Positions 33,616 through 45,001 of a stretch of 64,000 nt of DNA are shown here, piece after piece. The position numbers and the translations under genes were made by a program. Numbering within the stretch: position 1 is the stretch's first letter; each line of letters starts with the position of its first letter. Location of the stretch: contig NC_090697.1 in the NCBI RefSeq assembly GCF_040954835.1, positions 4,166,501-4,230,500 of the forward strand, written 5' to 3'. This DNA is from Lepisosteus oculatus. Lineage: Eukaryota > Chordata > Actinopteri > Semionotiformes > Lepisosteidae. Below the pieces are notes generated by a model that did not search any database, had not been told where the DNA came from, and saw only the letters and a list, made by a program, of their open reading frames with translations.

Positions 33616-33857
33616 ACATTATGGCATGAACAATCTCAGTGGTTGAAGTAAAAACAGTTCTATCAGTCAGAATAACAATCTTCAGGTTTTTTACAGAGAG
33701 AGTAAGGGAATTTAAAGATGCCCTTAAACAGAAATCACATTTGAGGTTTCTTAATCCATATTTGCTTTTAAATACTAACCATTAAAGCCACTAGCTATAC
33801 TGTTTTTTCTAATTATAATCTAAAATAAGAAAGTTGCATTAAAAAGACAATGATTCA

Positions 33858-33977
33858 GGTGTGTAGCTGTGTCAGCATGCGTAGTCTGCAAAGGAACAAT
33901 TAATAGGTTTATTCCATGCTGAAAAGAGAAGAGGGAAAACACAACGTTTCGGCTGTGAAACCTTCTTCAGGTGTGTC
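33858..33977 (-). repeat. Penelope-like tail, reverse orientation
   Basis: GTGTCAGCATGCGTAGTC, GGAACAATTAATAGG, TTTATTCCATGCTG, CACAACGTTTCGG and CCTTCTTCAGGTGTG are the reverse complement of the family tail. The duplicate is at 47824-47942. Confidence 0.65.
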
Positions 33978-33979
33978 TT

Positions 33980-35465
33980 TATTAAAAAGATAATAAGCTA
34001 CAAACCTTTGGGATTCGTGACACAGTGTCTTCACATCTCCCTCCTCCCCTTCTCCACCATTTGAGAATCCCCTTGTAGTTTGAGAAATGCAAAAGTGGAG
34101 GAGGGTGCAATCTTTGAAGGAATTCACAGGGACCCCATTTTTTTAAAAAATATTTTATTTTTTCTTCATGTTGTATTTCACTTTCATAGGCTATTGGCTT
34201 TTGTAGGCTATGTGCTGTGTGCTTTATTGTGCATATGGGTGTGTTCGTTCATTCACCCGGAGTGCCCTACGGTGCATCGGTTCGTCTTTGATTGGATTCG
34301 ATTTTTGAAGTGTACCAAGTTGTGTGCTGATTCCTCATGCCCCTAATTTAAGAGGAACAAGCCTCAGAAATGGGATGTTCAGAGACTGCTATCAGAACAC
34401 CACAAAACCATTTAAGCAATACCTGTAGTAGCCTATTAATAACACTTAAACTGACTTTGGTGCTGTTGCGCTTCGACAGCAACATGTGAAAACTCTTTCT
34501 GCACGCTCAAAACTGTTTTCCGACCACCACTCTTAAAAGTTCAGCTCAGACAACATGCATTGCTTTCAGCTTTACTGATGGTAACTAAGATGTTTTTTTT
34601 CTCACTGAACATGAGCCTCTACTGTTACTTGTATTCATCACTGGTCAAAATGACCATGTTGTCTTGACTAGTTTTATCAGCTAGGCTTCCAGCCATGGTC
34701 CTGATGGTCACTCCTGCCGTGGAGGTGTAAAACACCTCTTTGCATTTTAGAAGATTTTGTGCGATTTGCGTTATTTAACTGCATTCTTTGTAATGGTGCT
34801 TGTGTTTTCGAGGGGACAGTGGTTGAGTCTGTTGTTTTGGGAATAACGTAGAAATGCGCTTAGTGTTTGTTGAGAATACCATCTGCGGTGGTGTTAAAAG
34901 GATTTTTGAAGCAGACGAAATTCGTATGTTGGCCAGAATGCAGGAAGACTTCACTTATAGTACCCTATATATTGTGCTATTTAGAAATATTTGGTGGATA
35001 CTATATTTCATCCATTTAAAAAAATGTAAACATATAAATATTAGTTCTCCCCCTGTGAAAACTGGATGCCGCCCTTGTTGGTCACTGTCTGGCGATGGGT
35101 CTGACCTAATAACCACAGTTTTATAAAGGAATACAGTCGCAATAATTTGTTATGTTCTCAGGTAAAGCCTCATTACTAAACTAATATGTCAGTGTTGCAA
35201 GGTGGGCCATCATGGTAACCAGCCACACCTGCATTCTCAACGGTTCCCTTTCACCAGAGTGGCAGATGTAACAATATGACTTTCTGCCTTCTGAGACAAT
35301 AGAAGGGTTGTGAGCTTGTGATTATGTGAGATGATTATGACCTGATTATGAACTGTGAAAGTTTCATTTATAAAATTTAATATATCGTACCAATACCAAT
35401 GCTTACTAATGCACATGAACTGCAATACAAGTTTAAAAATATTTTCCAGAGAATATGTGATTGCT
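33980..35465. other. Unique-looking upstream DNA of the plus receptor
   Basis: It contains short frames with no recognisable domain, including one at 34854-35126 whose first half is also open in copy B (about 48807). The stretch is highly conserved between the two duplication copies, but that is expected from their shared origin. No gene is called. Confidence 0.4.
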
Positions 35466-35479
35466 GTTTCTGATGTGCA

Positions 35480-35582
35480 GGGTTTCTCTAGGCTCCTCAC
35501 AGAACCCTAGAGCATATCCTGCAAACCAATGAAAAATCATTTAGACAGCAGGAGGGGCTACTTACCCACAAATATAAAAAAG
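35480..35582 (+). promoter_or_regulatory. TAAR promoter cassette (broken receptor at 35773)
   Basis: Contains TCTCTAGGCTCCTCAC, AAACCAATGAAAAATC, AGCAGGAGGGGCTACTTA and a TATA-like AATATAAAAA. The promoter is as well preserved as that of the intact copy at 49727, although the coding region is dead. Confidence 0.6.
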
Positions 35583-35772
35583 GAGCATAAACAAACATCT
35601 CATTTACTTTTTGACTGCAAGACAAACATACAGAAATGTGATACTTATAATTTTATTACACTGTTTTATTAGTGGGTACACATCTACTTATGGGTAAAGT
35701 TAAAAAATCTTTTCTTTATTGGTACATTATTGTAGAAATTCTTCCTCTACTAATTTGGTGTGGATTTAACTT

Positions 35773-36621
35773 ATGCCAATGGAACTCACTGATTCAGAAG
35801 AACCTCAGTCTGCATATTATTGTTTTCCATCTAACAACGCATCTTGTCATTAAGAAATTCGATCTACAGCAGCCTATGCTGCTCTTTACACATTGATGGC
35901 TGTGGCTGTTGGACTAACAGTGTGTGGGAACCTGTTGGTGATCAACTCCATCTCTCACTTCAAGCAGCTCCACACACCTTCAAACCTGATCCTGCTGTCC
36001 CTGGCTGTGGCTGGCTTTCTAGTAGGAGTGACTGTGCTGCCTGTAACTGCGACAACCTTCATAGAAACCTATTACCTAGAAACCTTAATAGAAACCAAGG
36101 ATTAATTGTCCTCAGTTGGTTTTTAGCAGTTTCATACATGTTGGCTTTTAATTACATAAATAAAATTTCTTTTAGTACTGGTTTCTTCAATTCCTGTCTT
36201 GGAGAGTGTTTAATTGTATTCAGTGAATCCTGGGGAATAATTGACATAATCATTTCTTTAGATTTTCCTTGCTGTACTATGACAACACTATACATAAAAA
36301 TATTAATAGTTGCAAAAAGGCATTACAAAGGAAAATATAGAAAACAATTATAATATGTCAAAAGCATCAGAGAGGAAAGCCGGAAAAACATTAGGAATTG
36401 TGATTTTTGCTTTTTTTCTTTGCTGGCTACCATATTATATCTGGACACTCATTGAAGGAAATATGTCTATGACGACATTTACTTTTTTTCCTGTTGTGAT
36501 AGTTTATCTTAACTTCTGCATCAATCCAATCATTTATGCCTTGTTTTATCCTTGGTTTCAAAAGTCTTATATTAACATTAAAATTATGTTATAGGGAATC
36601 CTCTTTTATAAATCTCTTTTA
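35773..36621 (+). pseudogene. Broken TAAR, copy-A partner of the receptor at 49727
   Basis: Nearly full-length relative of the intact gene at 49727, with several disabling changes. AAA to TAA gives a stop at codon 27. Asp2.50 is changed to Gly in TM2 (AVAGFL). About 155 bp running from ECL1 through TM3 into TM4 are missing, so Cys3.25, position 3.32 and DRY are gone. The junction contains a short repeated filler (AGAAACCTTAATAGAAACC). A deletion in intracellular loop 3 and another after the WFQKS stretch shift the frame. The TM7 fingerprint reads NF..NP instead of NS..NP. Asp5.42 in GIIDIIIS remains. No functional receptor can be made. Confidence 0.92.
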
Positions 36622-36645
36622 AGGGGACCATTTTATGTGATATTA

Positions 36646-38160
36646 CCCACAATTACCTACAGGTCACTGTGTTGTACCGCCGTAGTTGATTGGCTGGCCA
36701 AAATGACTGACAGGGGCACTTGTGGTGCATTGGTTGTTAGTGAAAAGATTTAATCATTTAATCTCTTTTCTGTGCATGTTTTAATCCGCTGAGTATTGAA
36801 TATTTATATGGAATTTTACAACTTAAGGGAAATTTTAGTAGCTGAGCATAAAAACAAGAGGAGCATAACGTGTCTGAAGATCATAAACGATATTAATTTA
36901 GGAACATTAACATATTTTGTAAACTGTATATGGCTGGTATTAGTAGTCTAAAGAAAAAATACACACCAATACTCAGTTTTCCACTTTCTTCCTAAATATT
37001 TTAAGCATCAAAGTCATACATATGGTTATTTTGGAAACGTTTTTCCGTGCTCCTTCTGACTATATTAAGTTTATATACTTTGTAAAAAGCTATAACGTTT
37101 TATCATTTTCTGCGAATACACTTGTTATCGCAGTAAACAAAAGCATACTTTTAGAATTTGATTAATAGGGAAAATAATATGGAATTGCATATCTAAAGGA
37201 ATTAATAATAATATAATTGTATTTATATACTGTAGCTCAAATTATCATAGTAGTACACTCTCTTTGGAAATGTCTGCTTCAGTTTCAGTCCTTCCCATGT
37301 TATTACATCTGTGGTATAATGGGTAAAGTTTGTGCTTTCTGTGCTGTAAGTTGGATGTTCAGTCCCCCCTGTCGCCACGATTTTTCTTTTAACAAATAAA
37401 ACTTTCTTTGAAAAACAAAAATAGCAATTATTATGGACACTATATTGATATTTTTCGAATTTGATTAATCCGGAAAGAAATTAATAACAAGATAATTATA
37501 TTCATATACTGTAGCCCAAATCCTGCTAAACTAAAAATTAGACACAAGAAGAGTATTATTGGACAATGTTGTGAGGCTCTGGTGAAATTTCCCTGTAAAC
37601 TGAAGAGTTATAAAGGAGACACGTAGTGTATTGAATCTTTTTACACTTGTAAAAAAGAATATTCCAATGTTAATGTGACACAGAAGATATTATTAATAAT
37701 AGGCTGTTCAACCGGTTTAATTCAAAACACTTTATTTTGCACAAAGCCGTATTGAACAGTATTTCTCTTGTTGTGAACGTGTGTACACAGCAGTCCCACA
37801 GTGTTCCAGTTACTGCGTAATTACACATCGATGAAAAACCTGAGGTTTACAAAAAGAGAATTATCTCACTGGTTTTTTGCAGAGGCTGTCAAAATTGTCA
37901 CAAGTCAAGGTCTTTAAAATGTGTTGAAGGCTTTATGTGTTTCCCTTGGAAAAATATGGACATACGATTATTTGTGTGTGGTCAAAAAAATGGCATAAAA
38001 ACAACATAGTGAAATCTATAAAAACATTCACAATGAACTTTGTACACAAAGCAAGTGTTCTTGTAACTCTAGGAGGTTTCATGAAAACGCTACAGGCATG
38101 CCAAAATTGCTTTCAAACTTCAAGTTATCTTTACCGCGGTTGAAAGGTTCGCCAATCTAC
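36646..38160 (+). mobile_element. CAGATG-family fragment, both ends missing
   Basis: Starts directly at the right edge of duplication copy A with the family subterminal region (GATTGGCTGGCCAAAATGAC, GGTGCATTGGTTGTTAGTG). It runs through TGAGCATAAAAA.AAGAGGAGC, a tRNA-like stretch near 37305-37380, and a block at 37740-38150 that is the reverse complement of about 31010-31390. Confidence 0.55.
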
Positions 38161-39000
38161 TCGTACATGAGAATATAATATAAGGCAAAAGGCAAAACCT
38201 CTAATTTTCCAGGGAAATACATTTCCCTGAAAAATATCCAAATAAGGTTATATTGCAAAGGGGCAATATTTAAGGTAGTCTCAATCCAGTTAAACATACT
38301 TTGTAGGTCATCCTACTGTAAATCACCTGTTATTTAAGAAACAGGAACAGTTGATAAGTTGTTTAAACAACTTATCAATAAAGCGGATAATGTTTTAATG
38401 AACAGGTTGGTGTTCACAGCTAACAATAACATGACACAAGTGAACCAATTGCACCATTATGGGAAAACAGGTAATACCAAAGAAAAAAAACACACAAGGA
38501 AGGAATAGAGTAACAAATGAGCACAAGTACATAAATATGCAATTCAGTGACATTTAAAGTTATAACACATTATTTTGAGGTACTTGTAAATGTTCTAGCT
38601 GCATTAAAAGACCAATGTTGTACCATATTTATGCAGTGCCAATAAGTTAGGTGACCATCTCCTGACCCTCTTCCTCAATTAAATCTGGCACATTCCCTGT
38701 ACTAATGGTGATGCAAAAATTTGAAAGTTTTCTGTGTGCTGGGATAAACTGTGATAGATATATATAATTAATAAAAATGCCAAAATATTATAAGAGAGAG
38801 TTTATTTAAGATATTATATATATAACTAATCGAAGATCCAAATTTCTGCAACTAATAGCACTGGACTGCACATTTCTCACTGTTCCACTCCTCTTCACCC
38901 TTATTACTGCAGGAAAAACAAATTACCTATATATTGTACCAATGTAAACTGATGCAAATTGTTTCGTGAAAATGAAAATCAAGACTTTTGTAAATTTATT
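38161..39000. other. AT-rich spacer, no feature seen
   Basis: Contains a short inverted stretch near 38205-38235 (CCAGGGAAATACATTTCCCTG) and another near 38358-38385 (TTGATAAGTTGTTTAAACAA). No gene is visible. Confidence 0.4.
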
Positions 39001-39004
39001 TACC

Positions 39005-39178
39005 CCCCTTAGAGGGTCCCATTCAAGGCCGGAATACAGAGAGTAGTGGATTGCAGGGAACCAGTGCGATGCCCAAGTCCTGGGCTGTCTGCAGATCCAA
39101 GACATTCCCTGCTGCACTGGAGTCAATGAAGGCTTTGAAGGATTGGTTCATAGTTTCCCACCTCAGTGTAGCCAAGAG
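39005..39178 (-). pseudogene. Ty3/gypsy-type retrotransposon protease fragment
   Basis: On the minus strand, about 55 codons include FKAFIDSSAAGNVLD followed by AQDLGIALVPCNPLLSV. This is the start of a retroelement aspartic protease: the family pattern is a hydrophobic pair, D-S-G-A-A-x-N and later L-x-P-x-x-P. Here the catalytic triad is D-S-S rather than D-S-G, and a stop follows soon after. No LTR or polymerase is seen nearby. Confidence 0.75.
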
Positions 39179-39179
39179 C

Positions 39180-39840
39180 ATTAGTCGTAATTTGGTCATA
39201 AGACATATCTCACCTTTGTTTCTTTATGGTTTAAAAGGTCCATTCTTGTGTTTTGTACTACCTTAGTTATACTAGTTCTCTTAAAACAGTTATGCATCTA
39301 ACACATTAGAAATATTAAAAAGCCAATTTACTGAATGAGACAAGTCATTAAATTGGAATTATAAGAAACAAATACCAAGTTACAAGAAAATAAAGGGGCA
39401 ATCCTGGCACTCTTGCAATTACTCAGAATTGTATAAAAAAAGTTACAGGAGCCATATGTCTGCCTTTTGCTATTGAAATGTAGGTAGATTTGACAGAGTC
39501 AACTTCAGATGGAAGCTAATTAAAAAATGAACAGGTTACACATAGTTATACTGAACAATGTAAACTGTGAGCAGTAGATTTCTTCATAATTCTGTCATCA
39601 GTCTTCTTACACAAAATGATAAAGAAGTAAATGGACATACATGTAACTACATGTAAGCATTTTAAAAATCAAGGTGTAGAAAGAAACATTATTGCAATAA
39701 AGCAGATATACTCTACAGACATACAATAGACTGTTTACAATTCTTGCCATTTTTCTTATATATTCCATTTGTGAATAGTGATTAAAAATGAAAAATCTAT
39801 CAATGTAAAACTTGCTGCAGTTTGAATTGGATGTAAAATT
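39180..39840. other. Spacer, no feature seen
   Basis: AT-rich DNA between a retroelement scrap and a TAAR relic; nothing recognisable. Confidence 0.4.
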
Positions 39841-39845
39841 TATCG

Positions 39846-40310
39846 GGTTTCAGAAAGCAAGTCACTCAGACAGGACACTGAATCACATGTCCTTAATGAT
39901 AATATTTATTTCACTGACTTCTGAACCTAGGTGTAAAACAAGGCATGAATAACTGTATTCAAGGCAGTGTCAAATTATGATAGAATAATCAAAGAATAAA
40001 TTACTTTAAGAAACTAATGCTTATTACAACAATATTAGCAATATTCTGTAATATGGCATCCAACAGAGAAAGTATAGGGACATTACAATTCTTAAAGTTC
40101 TGTCTGCTGTTTGGATCTGTTTCTGTTGCTTCCATCCCTATAAGACAGTTGTTCAGTAACAATAGATCACATGGACATGCTTGGTGGGAAAGAAAATCCA
40201 TGTTGAGAACTATCATATCAGAACAAAACACTGTAAAATAAATTAACTTCAAGAATCACCCAGAATACACTCATTTCATTTACAAATGTATTGTTTTTAA
40301 AAATGTTATT
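39846..40310 (-). pseudogene. TAAR relic, C-terminal half
   Basis: On the minus strand this follows the receptor at 59164 from the end of extracellular loop 2 (near 40300) to the C-terminal tail (near 39846). It retains recognisable pieces of TM5, loop 3, TM6 and TM7. Frameshifts and stops are frequent; for example the TM7 fingerprint region is degraded. The match stops at 40310-40317, exactly where segmental duplication copy B begins. The N-terminal half is not found on the other side of that block. Confidence 0.75.
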
Positions 40311-40433
40311 ACAAATATAATGAACCATTACTCCACAAATGAACAATTTGGAATGTATTTTAATCATGAATAATTGGCATTAATAAGTATAAAGTAATAT
40401 AACAAGTGTTGAATTTTATGCTGAATGTAATAT

Positions 40434-41462
40434 TTAATGATTTCCTGGAAACAAAGTAATAAGTGTGGTTGCTGGATCACATATCCTAAATGTTAATATT
40501 TCTTTTGCAGATTGCTGAAACCAGGGGTAAAAGAAGGCATACAAAATGGGATTCAGAGCAGAGTTAAAATTTACTAGGAAAAGTAGAGAATCCATTACTA
40601 TAGATGATGAAAATAAATTTATGTTTCCGACAACCAGGCTGAAAAGATAATATGGTATCCAACACAGAAGGTATACACCCATTATAATTCCTAAAGTTTT
40701 GGCTGCTTTTCTTTCCGATCTTTTAGAAATTTTGCTATTGCTTCCATCTCTACAGTAATGTTGTCCAGTAACTGAACTGATCACTTGTGCGTGCCTTTTG
40801 GCAACAATAAATATTTTTATATACAAAACTATCATAACAGAGCAAGGTAAAATAAAACTGATCAACATGTCAATTATGACCCAAGGTACACTCATTTCAA
40901 TTAAACAATCTCCAAGACAGGTATTTAGGTTTTCAGACCTTTTAAAATTTATACTAAACACTATAGCCACATAAAATATAGAGAAGGACCAACTGAATAT
41001 TATAGATATGCACACGATACTAACTGTTATTTTACTAGAATATCGTAATGGGTGACACACGGCAAGATATCGATCAATACTTATAAATACAACATTGCTA
41101 AGAGAAACAACTGTAAGAATGCAAAGAACTGAGTAAAAAATAATACAAAACGTTCTCCCAAAATACCAACAAGTTTCTATATATCTAACCATTACGATTG
41201 GCATCACAAAAAGCCCGATTAGAAAGTCTGCCACAGCCAGAGAGAGCAGGAGGAAGTTAGTTGGTGTGTGGAGCTGCTTGAAGTGAGAGATAGAAATGAT
41301 CACCATCAGGTTTCCAAACACTGTTAGCATCACCACTGATATAAAGAAAACATACAGGATTACATAAACAACTGTTGATCGGGTTTCTTTTGGGCAAGAT
41401 GCATTGTCAGATGAAAAACAATACTCCACTATTTCATGTGCTCCTATTTCATTGAATTCCAT
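40434..41462 (-). CDS. Trace amine-associated receptor, Asp5.42-only, minus subfamily
   Basis: TAAR-family GPCR, 342 residues, beginning at the conserved internal Met, because the upstream ATG of its relatives is ACG here. Landmarks: NAS glycosylation site at 20-22, Asn1.50 (51), Asp2.50 (79), Cys3.25 (106), a DRY motif followed by LAVCHPL, CWIP, and the TM7 fingerprint NSALNPILYAFFYPWF. Position 3.32 is Leu (L113). Position 5.42 is Asp (D198), so it belongs to the TM5-type amine receptors. It is about 95% identical to the 27401 gene. Its N-terminus (GAHEIVEYCFSSDNASC) matches the more distant 59164 gene better than its sister, so the 27401 copy seems to be the one that changed. Confidence 0.95.
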   Translation of the reverse strand: MEFNEIGAHEIVEYCFSSDNASCPKETRSTVVYVILYVFFISVVMLTVFGNLMVIISISHFKQLHTPTNFLLLSLAVADFLIGLFVMPIVMVRYIETCWYFGRTFCIIFYSVLCILTVVSLSNVVFISIDRYLAVCHPLRYSSKITVSIVCISIIFSWSFSIFYVAIVFSINFKRSENLNTCLGDCLIEMSVPWVIIDMLISFILPCSVMIVLYIKIFIVAKRHAQVISSVTGQHYCRDGSNSKISKRSERKAAKTLGIIMGVYLLCWIPYYLFSLVVGNINLFSSSIVMDSLLFLVNFNSALNPILYAFFYPWFQQSAKEILTFRICDPATTLITLFPGNH

Positions 41463-41570
41463 TATCAGAGAATAAATTAAAATGTCCGTTCAAAAAATGC
41501 CAGCAAGGAATTCAGCATCCTTTCATCTCTCCTGCCACAAAATAGTCCTACTGGTCTTTGCTGCTGCTCA

Positions 41571-41670
41571 GTTTATAAATAATTTCTAGTAGCTCCTCCT
41601 GCTTATGCTGTGTGAGTCTGTTTATGTGTGGGGAGGAGTTGCTGATGCTGGGAAGAGCCTAGAGATCTAA
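41571..41670 (-). promoter_or_regulatory. Putative TAAR promoter cassette (receptor at 40434)
   Basis: Minus-strand TCTCTAGGCTCTTCCC, GCATCAGCAACTCCTCC, AGCAGGAGGAGCTACT and a TATA-like ATTTATAAAC at 41571-41580, about 110 bp before the start codon. Nearly identical to the copy-A cassette. Confidence 0.65.
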
Positions 41671-42329
41671 ATAGAGCAACACTGTCCTGCTATTAGATAT
41701 TATGTTGAGGTTAGTGACTAGTGTATATACCCGTTACTAAAACTTCAATGTTAAAATTACCTGAATTTGAAAAAAATAATAATTTGAAAGTGCATGAATT
41801 GTTTACTGTTACTTTACCTTCAGCAATCTATCACAAATAAAATTAAAAACCATTCAATGTGTACTATAAATGTTACATAGGAAATACCACTTGTAAACAG
41901 TACAATGCATTTGTGTTTAATTAGGGATTCACAAAGTTCACACTTTACAATTTTTTATTTACTATTCAGCTAACAGGGTAAAAAGTTGTTTTAAATTAAA
42001 TGAATCAATACATTAAATTAATAATACTAAATTAATACATTTAGTTTTGATATAGTTGACTTAAGGGAAGAGAGTCATACTATGCAATTGAAATTTTCAG
42101 CACCCTTCAATAAAATAAGGCAGAACGTTACTGCACAGGTAATGCCACTGGGTTTGGCAGAGGTGTGTTGGAATGATGCTGGAAGAAATGTCTGATAATC
42201 TGTATTTGTATGTGTCTTAAGCAATGAGTCAGTATATTGCCCTTTTCCAAATCATTGTGTCAAATAACAGTAGGGTTGATTTGGACTTTGTGTGGGGCTT
42301 TAGTGAAAGGTCGAGAGAGAGAGAGTTAC

Positions 42330-42555
42330 CCAAGTCCGAATCGTAAGGCAGTATTGTGGTCAAGAAGGAGGACAGATGTCCGTAATCCAAAGAGCAGAGT
42401 TCGAAAGCCAAATCCGATCCGTGAGGCAGGTCCATAGTTGGCGGGAGGGCATAATCTGTTAACCAAGAGTCGGGAGGGATTTCTAAGTCCAATTCATAAG
42501 GCAGGTCCGTAGGAGGTGAGAAGCAGAATCCATCATCCAAAAGGTAGCGAGACAA
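42330..42555. repeat. Degenerate short tandem repeat (copy B)
   Basis: Copy-B counterpart of 29295-29530, with the same GGTCCATAGTTGGCGGG and AATTCATAAGGCAGG blocks. The surrounding long frame on the minus strand is an accident of the repeat. Confidence 0.5.
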
Positions 42556-42767
42556 ACAGGCGGTGAAAAGTGAACTCAGAACTCAATAGTGAGCATAGAG
42601 AGGTGAGGTAAAAAGGCTTAAGTAAAACAAAAGGGGAAAAGTGGTTGGATAATAGTTTAATTGCAGTGAAGCGAGCGTGTTGGAATGTGGGGTGAGAGCC
42701 AGAAGTCAGAGGTCAGAGGTCAGAAGCCAGGAGCCAGAGGACAGATGACATTGGTAGTGGACACCTA

Positions 42768-43603
42768 CAGATGCAGCCATTCAAAATGCATAGTAAAACC
42801 CCCTATCATGCAAAATTATCTGCATTTTAGTCTGTTATACCACAGTACGTGACTGGTTGGCCAAAATTAGCAACAGGAGGCACTCGTGGTGCATTGGTTG
42901 TTAGTGAAACAATTGCTTCTTTTAATCTCTTTATTGTCCATGTTTAAAGCTGCTTAATATTGAAAATTTATACAGTATGGAATTTTACAACTAAAGGGAA
43001 ATTTTAGTAGCTGAGCATAAAAAGAAGAGGAGGATAATCTGTCTGAAAATCATAAACGATATTAATTTAGGAACATAAATATATTATGTAAGCTGTATAT
43101 GGCTGGTATTGGTAGTTTAAATAAAAAAATACCCACCAGTATTCCACTTTCTTCCTTAACATTTTAAGCATCAAAGTCTTTCTTTTGGTTAAATACTGTA
43201 GTTATTTTGGAAAAGTTTTTATGTGCTCCTTCTAACTATATTAAGTTTATATACTTCATATGAAGTTATAATGTTTTAAACTTTTCTAGGAAAACTTGTG
43301 CTTGTTATCACAGTAAAAAATGCATACTTTTTAGAATTTGATTAATATTAATAGGGAATATAATATGGAATCCTGTGTCTAAAGAAATTAATAACTAATT
43401 AAAAACATCAGCATCAATCAATCGCACCTGCGATTACTTGGAAACGTTTTGCCTGCCCTTTTAAGCTACAGCTTAAGCTTTGAAGTGGTATGTTATTCAT
43501 GGTATATTATTCATACTGTAAAGCGCTTTGATAAGCCACCTTTAAAGGCGCTATATAAAATAAAGTTTATTTATATCATTATTATTATTATTATTATTAT
43601 TAC

Positions 43604-43639
<36 letters not shown>

Positions 43640-44590
43640 GTTGGTGTAAAGGGTTAGATGTGTGATTTGCATGCTGGAGGTCAGGGGTTTGAACCCAGCT
43701 CTCGCCATGAGTTCTCCTTTAACAAATAAACATTTTTTTGTAAAACTAAAATAGTAAATATTATCGACACTATATTGAAGTTTTTGATATTTCTAAATAT
43801 CACAATATGTTCAAAGTTAAGTGATGTATTAATAACAATTAATAATTTCAAACTGCTTTTATTTTAAAATGGTATTTTGTTTGGGGTGATTTGTCACAAA
43901 TTTCAATTTATTAAACACAGATTGTTTAGACAGGGTGTTCCAGACCTCTGTTTAATTACTGTGGTAAAGTTAGTTTCAAGTTCCAAAATGATTTTAGCAC
44001 ACGAGTAGCATTTTCACAAAACGAGTTACGAAAACACTTGCTTTGTGTATACAGTATATTGTTCATTGCGAATGTTGTCACAGCCTTCACTTTGTTGTTT
44101 TTACACCATTTTTTGACCACACACAAATATTCTCATGTCCATATCTTTACAAGGGAAAACACATAAAGCTTTCAAACCAAAACGCATTTTAAAGACTGCG
44201 ACTTGTGAAACTTTTCACAACCTCTACATAAAACTATCAGTGAGCTAATTCTCTTTTTGTAAACCTCAGGTTTTTCATCGATGCATAATTAGGCACTAAC
44301 TGGAACACTGCGGGACCACTGTGTACATACGTTCACAATGCGAGAGATACTGCTCAATACAGGTTAGTGCGAACAACCTGTATATGACCATAGAAACGCA
44401 GAACAGCACCAAAACAAACTCAAAGTAGTCTCCAGTTATCTAGCCTGTAAGCAGGAGATAAAGCTTTGCTTGATTTCTGAAACACTTTCTTTATGTCCTG
44501 TTTTAATTCAGGTAAGGGTCAACTATATACACAATACTGCTGACAGCAGGAAAATTTATATTCTTTTCTCAACAGGTTTTTAAAAAACAG
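42768..44590 (+). mobile_element. CAGATG-family element (copy B)
   Basis: Same insertion as 29736-31620, with the TA and left terminus preserved. It includes a longer (ATT)n microsatellite at about 43577-43640 and the tRNA-like stretch at about 43640-43710. Confidence 0.6.
43577..43640. repeat. (ATT)n microsatellite
   Basis: About 20 ATT units with one ACT interruption, following a TATATAAAATAAAG tail. The copy-A locus has only about five units, so the array changed after the duplication. Confidence 0.9.
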
Positions 44591-45001
44591 CACCCATGAT
44601 GTTCAAACAGATTTTATTACACAGAAGATTGACAGAGCTTTGCATTGTGAATCTCTTTTTCTCATGCTTTTATTTAATGTGGCACTATGCACTGGGATAG
44701 GAGGATGCTGTTCACGAGCCAATAGCATTTAAACCACAGCACCCACAATGCTGCAACTACGTGTTTTACACAAAAGGCAGGTCCTTTGACCTTTCCCAGC
44801 TTTGGGATATAAACTTTATTTTTGCTTTGGGATATGAAACTTTATTTTATTTTATTTTATTTTTTAAGATAGCACTTCAGGTAATGCACTGGAATAGGGC
44901 GGTGTGGTTCACAAGTCAATAGCTTTTCAAGCACAACATTTACAATGCTGTAAGTGTTTTGCACACCTGGCAGGCCCCCTCACCTTTTACAACCTTTGGG
45001 T

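Larger units (their letters stand above)
27284..36645. repeat. Segmental duplication, copy A
   Basis: This block matches 40317-50760 in order and orientation: a minus TAAR, its promoter, a CAGATG-family piece, a 178-bp tandem repeat, a 373-bp LTR, a Penelope-like tail and a plus TAAR. Left homology begins at ATAATGAACC. Right homology ends after ATGTGATATTA, where a truncated CAGATG-family copy starts. Main differences: copy A keeps a roughly 420-bp stretch (about 32353-32772) missing from B, lacks B's 1.38-kb LTR, and its plus receptor is broken. Confidence 0.9.

Noticed and set aside
34854-35126. 90-codon plus-strand frame partly open in both duplication copies
   Set aside because: Its later part is not kept in copy B (small indels near 48950-49010) and it has no recognisable domain; the remaining similarity comes from the duplication.
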